Shown here piece after piece: positions 55,543 through 64,000 of a stretch of DNA of 64,000 nucleotides. The stretch lies in NCBI GenBank assembly GCA_022559845.1, contig CM040128.1, forward strand, positions 179,854,413 to 179,918,412, read 5' to 3'. Below the pieces are notes generated by a model that searched no databases, was not told the origin of the DNA, and saw nothing but the letters and a program-made list of their open reading frames with translations. Origin of the DNA: Amorphophallus konjac. Lineage: Eukaryota > Streptophyta > Magnoliopsida > Alismatales > Araceae. The first letter of the stretch is position 1. Each line of letters starts with the position of its first letter. A program made the position numbers and the translations under genes.

Positions 55543-57790
55543 ATGGGCACATTTGCATTCATTAACATGGCTACCTCTCTTTGGTCACATTCATCCCACT
55601 CGACCCCCCATAAGGGACCGATCAACCCTCCATTTGACATAATCTCTTTTGAGGATCTCCTCTTCGATGGATCATGCTATAGTGCCTACCTAATGTGGGA
55701 GGTCACCATGGAAAAATACTTTGAGAGAACTATGGTTTATGGACCCGCAAGAGTCCGCGTTGCCATGGGGCAATTTCGGGGTCAAGCCAAGAAAAAATGG
55801 AGGAACATAGTGGGCTTAAGGGACGTTAGGAAACAAGAACCCATTTTCTCATGGGATGATATGAAGAAAGAACTTAGAAAAATCTACATCCCCAAATATT
55901 CTCACCCCTTCTACTCTGACACCCCTAGCCCGAGGTGCACTACCACTCCTCCATCCCCATCCGACTAACTTGATATCACCTTTAGGCCTCCTCCCCCACC
56001 ACTCCCAACAAATCACTTCTCAGCCATCATAACTACACTTCGCGACCAAGTCCTCTCCCTTAAGGCCCAAATAAACCAAGCATCCACCTCTACACCAAAT
56101 CCCCTAAGGGTCCCCGCACTCCAACCAAAACCCCCTTCCACAATCCCTCACCAAACCCATACCCCACATCTCCCCTTGGTCCCCACCACTACCCCTCCAT
56201 CATCCCCAATAAGAGGTACCCCCCTCAAAACCCATCAACCCAAATCTCGTCACCCAACCCACCTTCCACTTCCAACCCTAATCCTACCTCAACCTAGGCC
56301 TCCACTACTTCCACTCCCAAACCCCACCCTATCAATCCAAGTTTCCCTTTACCCTCCACCCCGGGAGCACCACACACCAACCCTCATCACCCCAAAAGAC
56401 CCTCTCACCTCCTTGGTAGAAGAACTCTTACTCGATTCAATAGTTGAGAACACTCTAAACCCACTCCCCACCTTGGAGGAAACCCAAGTCCAAGTTGAAA
56501 AAGAAACATCACACGATGGTCTTCCCCTTACATCACCCTCTCTAGTTGGGACCAAGCTCATCTTAGGAGAACCCCTTGTTAGTTGGCTAAAGGAGAGCCC
56601 AATAAGAGAGATCATGGACCACAATTTCCCACCCATGAAGGAAAACCATCCCATAGTCCCCATCTCCTCTTATCACACCATAATCCGAAACTCCTACCAA
56701 GTGGAAACCTTAGAGGACCTTCTCAAGGGCATAGCATGGCAATTAGAGATGACTAGCATGTTGACCCCTATGGTCGAACAACCTAGGAGCCTTAGCCTCC
56801 TACACCTATGCATAGGGTCTATCACCTCGGTTTGCACCATTGGTTGCTACACTAGCGACCTCCTTCTATTCCTCCCTACACCCATGAGCCTAACCTTCTC
56901 CTCGATTTAGAGCTTCTTATCTCGGGTAGAAAGCCAAGCCCTCCACTCATGGCCGACCCACTTTCCAAGAACATTGGCCCAACTATCATGGAGAAGGATG
57001 ACTTAGCACCTTTTGAGGATCTTGAGGACATGGAGTTCCTCCCCCTAGGTAACCCATTTTATGATCCATATGATCCATTCCAATGAGAGTCAAGAGACTC
57101 GTGTGACCCAAACACTTTATCCACCACCCACCTTTCCCTACACCAACTCACCATGTTTGACCCAATCCACTCCATCCTAGACCTGGGTTACACCTTGGGA
57201 GCCATGACCTTGGGCCACATATCTCTAGGTAATGAGATTGTGCTCCACCCCATGATGACCACATTCTTAGATCCGTTCGATCCTTTCTAATGGGAGTTCA
57301 AAGGATATCCCAAACCTATACACATGGAAGTCACCCTTAGGAAAAATATGCATGTGTCTAGGCTTACCACACCACTTGGCATGAACACCATGAGGGGTCC
57401 ATTCATTCATACCACCCACATGTCATGTAGAAAGCATGAGTGGCCCATATTCGGATGTATTGGTCCACCTTCATTTATCATGGGTCTTAAGCATGTCAAA
57501 AGCATTTACGGATGTCCGGGTCCCCCTACATTCATCACCACTTTGCATGATAGGTTCACCTACGGGTGCCCCGGCCCACCAAAGTCTACATGACAATATT
57601 GCATGATAAGTCCACATATGGTTGCCCCGGCCCTCCAAATTCCATCAAAGTCTTCTTGGCATCAAAGCATGATTGGTATACTTTTAGTTGCCCAAGTCAA
57701 CCCATCACCCCTAGAATGTCAGTATTCACAAAATTACATGAAAACCTTAGCAAGCACATAAGCAAAAAGAATGAGACTCATAAAAGGTAA
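55543..57790 (+). pseudogene. TR-GAG gag (broken)
   Basis: Codons 1-141 hold the gag core (SCYSAYLMWEVTMEKYFERT, GQFRGQAKKKWRNIV, SWDDMKKELRKIY) and end at a TAA at 55966. The same frame continues through a Pro-rich region to 56910. Frame changes follow, then the repeated G-C-[PI]-G-P-P motif (about 57440-57700, at least four copies). The layout parallels the 872-codon gag at 16278-18896. A segment near 56840 (TIGCYTSDLLL) is shared by both families. Confidence 0.85.
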
Positions 57791-58293
57791 GCCAACTCTC
57801 ATCGACGGCACCAAGAATTCCACGTGGGTAACTTTGTGATGGTGAGGATGAGGAGGCTCCCCCCGAGAGCCATCTCTAAGTTGAGGCATCATGGGGCTGG
57901 TCCCTTCCGGGTTTTGAGACGCCTTGGCACTAATGCCTATGAGTTAGATCTTCCCGAGGAGTATGGAGTAAGTCCCACATTCAATGTAGCCGACCTAGTG
58001 CCATATAAGGGGCCCCCGGTGGTACCCAGTGAGAATATTGAGCCTATTCCTCCTGTTGAGAGAGCACCCACCCGAGAGGAGAGACCACCAGCCAAGAGAG
58101 CCCAGCGTGAGCGCATTGAATGAATATTGGGTGAACAGGTCACTACCACTAGGAGCAAGGTATACGAGTGCTATCTCGGCAGGTGGATGGATCGGTCTCG
58201 TTCGGAAGACTTGTGGGCGATACCACTTCTACACCCTCCGAGGAGGGAAGGACTCTTACTCGACGGAGTCGAGTTCTCCGCACCCCAGGAGTA
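57791..58293 (+). pseudogene. Integrase C-terminal domain and chromodomain remnant
   Basis: The frame at 57824-58123 encodes a gypsy integrase tail: HHGAGPFRVLRRLGTNAYEL, then DLPEEYGVSPTFNVADLVPY. Just after, in another frame, comes a chromodomain-like stretch (VYECYLGRWMDRSRSEDLW). This is what remains of chromovirus pol after loss of protease, RT, RNase H and integrase core. It abuts the 3' LTR with a short purine run. Confidence 0.8.
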
Positions 58294-60695
58294 TGATGGG
58301 GGCATCTCTCGCCCCATATATTTTCAAAGTCCCGGTTGCACGCCAGCATGGTTCCATTACATCCGTCACATTTTTCTAACACAATTCATGTAACTTTCAT
58401 ATTTTCTTTGAGTCATAATTATGTAATTTTCCTTTTATTTGAGTATTGTACCTAGGTTAATGAGTCATTTACCTAGGTTAAGTGTCATTATGTCGATAGA
58501 TTAGTTTATGGGCCCAATTCATTGGGCTTGGCCCAAGGGCACCCCCCCTTCCCTTGGTTATTTGTCATTGTGTTAAGAGTCAAGGTCTTTTGTAGAAATG
58601 TGGGTTGCCTATATATAGGACCCCATTTCCTCCATTTGAACTAATGAATCAATGAATGAAAAACTTGCCATTTTGAGAGTTTACACTTCTTATCTAGTAG
58701 AGAGATTCCATTTTTTGGGTGAGAGACCCTAGGGGAGAGATTCCCCACCCATCCCTCTCTTAATCTCTCTTTTTCACTCCCCTTTCTCTCTCCTCCACAC
58801 CCAATTTCAAAAATTTTCTCTCTCCTCCCTTCCCAACCACCACTCTCCCACCTACCCCCATTAAAGACCACTCCCCTTCCCCACACATCCCATTACTCCA
58901 CCCCCTAGTCCCAAGAGAGCTTCCACCAATCCTAACTCCACCTCCCAACCCCCAACTACCCCACCCACTTCCCCAAGCACCCTTCCCACTACCCAAACCA
59001 GCCCTCCACCTTTTCAAGGCACCTCTTCCTATCCCCAAGACCACCATTGACCACCCCACATTAAAGGAAATTCAAACTCACATGCCCTCCACCCACTTGT
59101 GCCCCCCCCACCTTCCTCCTTCTCCCTCCAAGCCCAAATTCGTAGCTCCTCCTCCCACCACCTGTTAGACCCCCTTCCAGACCCTATTCTTCCCTTTCCA
59201 CACCTTGGAACACCCCCTCCTAGACCCCCTCACAGCCAGGGTTCTCCCCACACTCATCCACCTCCATTTCCCCTCCCATATACCCCATTTCCCCCCACCA
59301 TCTTCAACCTCCAGTTTTCAGTTCGCTGGCAGCATAAGAGTAGCAGTTTGCAGAGGCGACCCTGACCACATCCCAGAGAATATGAAGGCCTAAGAGGTAT
59401 CCACGGAAGCATCTACCTGTCTTCTTCGCAACGGCGGTGGTCTCGTCCCCTTCTGATCTCCGAGCTGACCGGCAGATCCGTTCTCCTACAACTGTGCAGA
59501 TCTGCCCCTGCTGAGCACCTGAGCCATAGTAGAAGCTCTGCCACGATGAACCTTCGAAGATTCAGGCCACAAGTTCTTATGAAAAGTTGTTCCTCTTCCA
59601 GTCTACTTTCAGAATCAAGAAGTGGAACTTCTATCGACGTCCGTGGGCCATAGTTATCATTTTTCTCCCTTGGGTACGCGGTTCAGCTTCCCACAGCCTG
59701 CACCGACCTGTCATCAGTGTTCAGAGTCCCCTGGTCTTCTCCGGCATCTTTTGGCTGCCCCGTCAGTTTTTATGCAAAGAGGACTCGTCCAAGATTACAA
59801 AAACTCTAGCAGTGCTTGATTCTGAGTTCGGGAACTGACGGGGCATCCTCTGCAACCTGCTGTTGGCCGCCAGAAGCTGCCAGTCCAAGAATCTGCCTCC
59901 CTGCTTGGGCCTCCACCCAGACCAGCGTCGGCGCCAGAAGAAATCAAAAAAATTTGGACGACTTCCCTGGCCTCCTACAAAGATTTTTCAGGTGGTTTCA
60001 TCCCCAACAAAATTTGGCATCAGTCGCAGCAACCATTTCTTCGATCATCTGTTTGCACCCACAGAACGTGGATAGAACCGGCGACCTCCCATCTTCGGTG
60101 TTCCTCTCTCAAGTTCCCCTCCCCGCTTGGCCGGCTGAAGGCCCCTCCCTATGTGGAGGTAGTTTTAGTTGTAATATCACTTAACCCCCACCCCAAGATC
60201 CCCCTCCTGCGAGAGGTGTACTATTGTAATCATTTGGGCAGGTCAAGCTACCCCGACGCGGCGTGTGGGGATCCACCCGCCTCCCCGCTCGCCCTCGTCT
60301 GCGAGTGGGACCGGTTTCTTCAAACCGGTCGAGTAAGTGCCCCAAACTTTGCTCTAATTTGTGCTTGTTCTTTCAATATTAGTTCATAAACTCCGCTGGC
60401 CGTGAATGAGAGCCCGATCCTTAAGCTCCTTTGCTATAAGTGATCACCGTGGGAAAAGAGTGGAACCCGTGCCCTCGGCACGACATCGGCTCCCTTGAAT
60501 TGGGCTGCCATTACCCTTGGGAATCAACTTAGGCCTTGCTGGACCTCTACCAGCAAGGGCCCAGCCCACACAACCTCCACTTGGCATTGCCAAGTTACCC
60601 CGGGTCTTGGTGAGCATCGGGTGAGTGGTCGCCGACATCGGTCCGTTTGATTGCGATTGTGCTTGTTTGTTTAAGTCCTAGGTTGTGTCACATCA
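58294..60695 (+). repeat. TR-GAG 3' LTR (2402 bp)
   Basis: Near-identical to 53097-55495, with scattered substitutions and a few small indels. Ends CACATCA directly before the AAAAC TSD. Confidence 0.92.
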
Positions 60696-62441
60696 AAAAC
60701 CAGAAGAAAAGAAGATCATCTGCAGGACCTCCGGATCGTCTTTCAGAGGCTGAGACAGCATGAGCTGAAGATGAACCCCATAAAATGTGCATTCGGAGTG
60801 TCGAGCAGGAAGTTCTTGGGCTTCATTGTCCGATATCGGGGGATCGAGATAGACCCCATAAAAATCAAAGCAATTCAAGAACTACCTGCACCAAGGAACC
60901 TCTCCGAGTTGAGATCACTATAGGGCCGCTTGGCTTATATCCGGCGGTTCATTTCCAATTTGTCATGGCGATGCCAGCCTTTCCACAAACTGATGATGAA
61001 AGATGTTCCCTTTTATTGGGATGAAGATTGCGAGACAGCCTTCGACAAGTTGAAAGACTATCTGAAGACTCCTCCAGTGCTGGGGGCACCGGTGAAGGGA
61101 CGTCCATTGATACTATATATAGCAGCTACACATAACTCCCTGGGGGCAATGCTGGCCCAGAATAATGAAGAAGGGAAAGAGCAAGCCCTCTATTACCTCA
61201 GTCGGAGACTGGTCAGAACTGAGGAGAAATATACTTATATTGAGAAGGTCTATCTGGCACTGGTCTTCGCAGTTAAGAAGTTGCGACACTACATGTTGTC
61301 GCATGAAATCAGCTTGGTATCCAAAGAGGACCCCCTGAAATATATTATGTCCCAGCCGGCACTCAAAGGTCGCCTGGCCAAATGGGCAGTAATCCTTATG
61401 GAGTTTGACATCTCCTATGTGCCGCGCAAGGCCGTCAAGGGCCAAGCTATTGCAGACTTCTTCGCTGAGCACCCAGTACCGGGGGACTGCCCGCTGGAAC
61501 CGGGGCTTCCTGAAGATGAAACCCTGGAAGCCGTTCAGGTGCGGCCTTCCTTATGGCAGCTATATTTCAATGGCGCTTCCAGAATTGACACCTCTGCCAC
61601 TGGATCGGCCAGGGTCAGGGCAGGAGCAGGCATAGTCCTGAAGTCCCCAGAAGGGGAAGTGGTGCACACATCTTGCTCGATAAACAAGCATTGCACGAGC
61701 AACGAAGCAGAGTATGAAGCCTTGATAATTGGGTTGCAAATCGCCCTATCCATGGGAATTCAGAAGCTGGAAGCATTCGGAGATTCCATGCTAGTTATAA
61801 AACAACTGGAAGGAGAGTTCGATGTGCGAAAGCAAGAACTTCTCCCCTATCATCAGCTGGCAACCCGCCTGATGTCGAGATTCTACATCATCAGCATCAA
61901 GCATATCAACCGAGGCCAGAATGCTCAGGCAGACACCCTCGCTAAGCTGGCCAGTTTGTTGGCGGTCCCGCCAGACACAAGCCTGAACATAATAGTGATC
62001 AACCGCCGGCAAGTCCCCGGTATGACCGAGGCCTTAGCCGACGAACAAGAGATTGAGGTGGTAGCCGTCGAAGAGGCTCAACGGCCTGATTGGCGAGAAC
62101 ATCTCCTACAGTGGTTTCAGCACCAACAGCTCCCAAGAGAGAAAGAACAGAGAATGAAACTCCTGAGGGTCAAAGACTTTTACGAGATGAGAAGCGGAAC
62201 CTTGTTCCAAATAATGGCAGGATCCCGAAGGAAAGTCCTACTTCGTTGCTTATCTTCAGCAGAAGCGGGACAGGTGATGCAAGAAATCCATGCAGGATCA
62301 GCTGGAGCATACCAGGCTGGTCCAAAGATGAAAATTGAGATAAAGAAATTGGGTTACTATTGGCCCACTATGTTTGATGATTGCTGCAAGTTCGCCAAGG
62401 CTTGTCAGAAGTGTCAAGAGCACGCTAACGTGGCAAGGTGA
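60696..62441 (+). pseudogene. Tat2 RT end, RNase H, archaeal RNase H, integrase zinc finger
   Basis: RT thumb (KCAFGVSSRKFLGFIV) is followed by a stop near 60920. A 503-codon stretch from 60930 then holds the first RNase H (QALYYLSRRLVRTEEKY) and the archaeal-type RNase H (LYFNGAS, NEAEYEALIIGL, GDSMLV, AQADTLAKLAS). It ends in an integrase zinc finger (C-x2-C in KACQKCQ). The first archaeal RNase H Asp is Asn at residue 214, and the second finger His is Tyr (GAYQAGP). The frame ends in TGA at 62439-62441. Confidence 0.88.
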
Positions 62442-62533
62442 CCTCTAGTGCCATTACATCCGACCCTACCAAGCTGACCATTTGCTCAGTTGGGCACGGA
62501 CGTGGTAGGGCCGCTACCGGCATCTTCATCAGG
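62442..62533 (+). pseudogene. Tat2 integrase remnant (core deleted)
   Basis: Continues in frame as PLVPLHPTLPS and then, after a TGA, PFAQLGTDVVGPLP, which contains the first catalytic Asp of the integrase core. Coding similarity stops at about 62533. The second Asp, the Glu and the C-terminal domain are absent, so integrase is deleted rather than only mutated. Confidence 0.75.
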
Positions 62534-63555
62534 TGTTGACAGCTAAAATATGAACAAAGATAAAGATGAGACCAGACCAGCAACGAAAACTGAAAGATGC
62601 TTGCAAAGTCAGGATTGAGGGAGGGCCCTCACTACCAACTACTTGCCCGGCTAGGACACTCTCAGGCTGAGCCGATGTCCAGTATTGTCGTCATCCAAAC
62701 GGCGATACCGATGAAACTCCGGTCTGTTGGCTGATGAGAAACTTCTGGATTATTCAGATGATAATGCATACACCGTTAAAGAAGGAGCCCTCGTCAGTGC
62801 TGATGCAATCAAAGGAATTAACAAGGCCAAAGAAAAGAATGGGCCTCTAGTGGCACTCCGCCCTGATCGATCTACCCTCCCTTGGTCTAGTGGCACTCTA
62901 CCCTGGCTGAGCTCTCAAAAGAATACACCATATTGCCATTACGAACCTTACGTCCGAACTAGCATGAAACCCTTCCCCTACGTTAGCATTATCTTCTTGC
63001 TAACGAACAAACCCTTTCGGCTTAAGACTTCGTGTCCCAACCGGCCCTCTCACAATGTTGCCATTACGGGCCTTATGCCCGAACCGGCGAAAGATCATTC
63101 ATTTACGTTAGCATTCAACCCTTGCTAACAAATGAACCGCTCTGCTCGGCACAAGGCCCGGTGCTCCGGCCAATAGCCGTCTACTGTCGACCAAGGGTCG
63201 GACACCACGCTTCCACTTACGACTTTTTATATCCTCAAAAAAAAGAAAAGAAAAAAAGGGGTTAAAAATAGAGATACCCCGCCAGACTTGCTCCTATATT
63301 AGGACAAGTGCAAAAATGGTGATAACCCAGCTGTGGCGAAAACCTGAAAGGGCGCTACAGGCAAAATCGGGTACCCCGCCATGTGAAAACCCGAGAGGGC
63401 GCGTGGGTAAATGCAAGAGGGGGCTGGCTTCTGCGAAAACCCGAAAGGGCACTTAAGTCAGTAAAGTGGTATTTTAAAAATTCCTCTTTTTGTTCTCCCC
63501 CCGTTGAAACTCCAAAAAGGGACAATCATCAAAAGTCCCACCGGAGATCCTCTGA
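62534..63555 (+). other. Tat2 3' noncoding region
   Basis: No gene. Contains purine-rich runs (63236-63265) and several GAAAACCYGARAGGGC blocks (63347, 63386 and 63435 areas), a pattern common near the 3' end of plant Tat elements. ORFs at 62727, 63032 and 63383 show no domain. Confidence 0.55.
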
Positions 63556-63898
63556 CAAACCCATGTTCGACCCTCGTCATCATCGGCGAGACTAGTCGAT
63601 CTCTACCCCTAACTTGGACCTTCTGTCCTTGTTAATAATCCTACTTTTGCTTCGGCGTGTGACCCATGCTGATGAACAAACCCATGTTCGACCCTCGTCA
63701 TCATCGACGAGATCGGTTGATCTCTACCCCTAACTTGGACCTTCCGTCCTTGTTAATAATCCTACCTTTGCTTCGGCGTGTGACCCAGGCTGATGAACAA
63801 ACCCATGTTCGACCCTCGTCATCATCGGCGAGATCGGTCGATCTCTACCCCTAACTTGGACCTTCCATCATTGTTAATAGTCATGCCTTTGCTTCGAC
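63556..63898. repeat. 121-bp tandem repeat, about three copies
   Basis: Units start with CAAACCCATGTTCGACCCTC at 63556, 63677 and 63798 (period 121). Copies differ by a few substitutions; the third fades near 63898. Long 3' UTR tandem repeats are typical of Tat/Ogre elements. Confidence 0.85.
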
Positions 63899-64000
63899 AT
63901 GTTAAACAGGAGGACGGTGAGCTAGAAGGGGAGGGGATGAATAGATCACCGTTTAAAAAATATTTGTCATAGCCGAGGAAATCTTAGAAGATGAGATGGG
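63899..64000. other. Window end: short inverted CGGTGA/TCACCG block
   Basis: CGGTGA (63915-63920) and TCACCG (63946-63951) flank a GAAGGGGAGGGGATGAATAG-type core. Similar 'CTAGAGGGGGGGTGAATAG' strings are widespread in plant repeats. The element it belongs to cannot be named here. Confidence 0.35.

Larger units (their letters stand above)
53097..60695 (+). mobile_element. TR-GAG element inserted in Tat2 RT
   Basis: Two LTRs (53097-55495 and 58294-60695) start TGATGGGGGC and end GTCACATCA, with a tRNA-iMet-type primer site. A broken gag and an integrase-tail/chromodomain remnant lie between. No protease, RT or integrase core. LTR length and termini, gag layout and the G-C-P-G-P-P repeat show that it belongs to the same superfamily as the 8412-19852 array, though the two have clearly diverged. 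Confidence 0.92.
60696..64000 (+). mobile_element. Tat2: 3' portion
   Basis: RT resumes at the AAAAC TSD with an in-frame TRRKEDHLQ. RNase H, archaeal-type RNase H, the start of integrase and a long 3' noncoding region follow, running off the window. No 3' LTR is identified. Confidence 0.8.

Noticed and set aside
62534..62560. TGTTGACAGC as the start of the Tat2 3' LTR
   Set aside because: It resembles the 5' LTR start for about 20 bases only, and the following sequence does not match 42740 onward. Tat 3' UTR signatures continue after it.
1..64000. Host genes, rRNA or tRNA genes
   Set aside because: No exon-like conserved protein outside retroelements, no rRNA signature and no tRNA cloverleaf was recognised. 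tRNA-like strings are primer binding sites next to LTR ends.

Overview
The window looks like flowering-plant nuclear heterochromatin made of nested LTR retrotransposons. I see no host gene, rRNA, tRNA, CRISPR array or bacterial-type operon. The evidence is several Ty3/gypsy polyproteins, LTRs with plant TATA boxes, tRNA-Met-type and Tat-type primer binding sites, target-site duplications (TSDs), and heavy decay by nonsense codons. The species cannot be named from the sequence.

Layout, left to right. (1) 1-8411 and 19853-25313: a minus-strand Tat/Ogre-lineage element ('Tat1') with gag, protease, RT, RNase H, archaeal-type RNase H and integrase, plus a 359-codon antisense ORF (DUF7745/plant-mobile-domain-like) in its 3' region. 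Its 5' LTR is 23571-25313; its 3' LTR lies off the left edge. (2) 8412-19852: inside Tat1, a tandem LTR-gag-LTR-gag-(partial LTR) array of a gag-only element (TR-GAG type), minus strand, with one intact 872-codon gag. A 91-bp stretch of Tat1 is repeated on both sides. (3) 25314-26273 and 40423-42716: older element-derived DNA without clear genes ('X', then an LTR-like segment 'Y'). (4) 26279-40417: a rearranged chromovirus (Tekay/Del-like) inserted as one unit with an ATTAT TSD. It has three LTRs, the middle one inverted, and two opposed half-pol copies, giving about 5.3-kb palindromic arms around a 338-bp loop. (5) 42717-53096 and 60696-64000: a plus-strand Tat element ('Tat2') with a 3.6-kb 5' LTR, gag, protease, RT, both RNase H domains and a broken integrase. 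(6) 53097-60695: a second, related TR-GAG element inserted in Tat2 two codons past the RT YxDD box, with an AAAAC-type TSD.

The most unusual signal is a recurring 28-bp module of fixed geometry, TGTAACGG-N12-CCGTTACA (8-12-8). It occurs about 50 times in noncoding parts of two unrelated gypsy lineages (Tat1 and the Tekay-like LTRs), usually in pairs or triplets with a 31-33 bp period. The same 8-12-8 geometry with different CG-containing arms occurs in X, in Y and once in the Tat2 LTR. The half-site contains AACGG, the core of plant MYB3R/MSA sites. The Tekay-like composite is also unusual: its junctions can be read as reverse-transcription errors, a snapback in pol and mispriming of plus-strand strong-stop DNA through the tRNA-copied primer site. 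The paired pol arms also show that its nonsense codons arose by C-to-T change.
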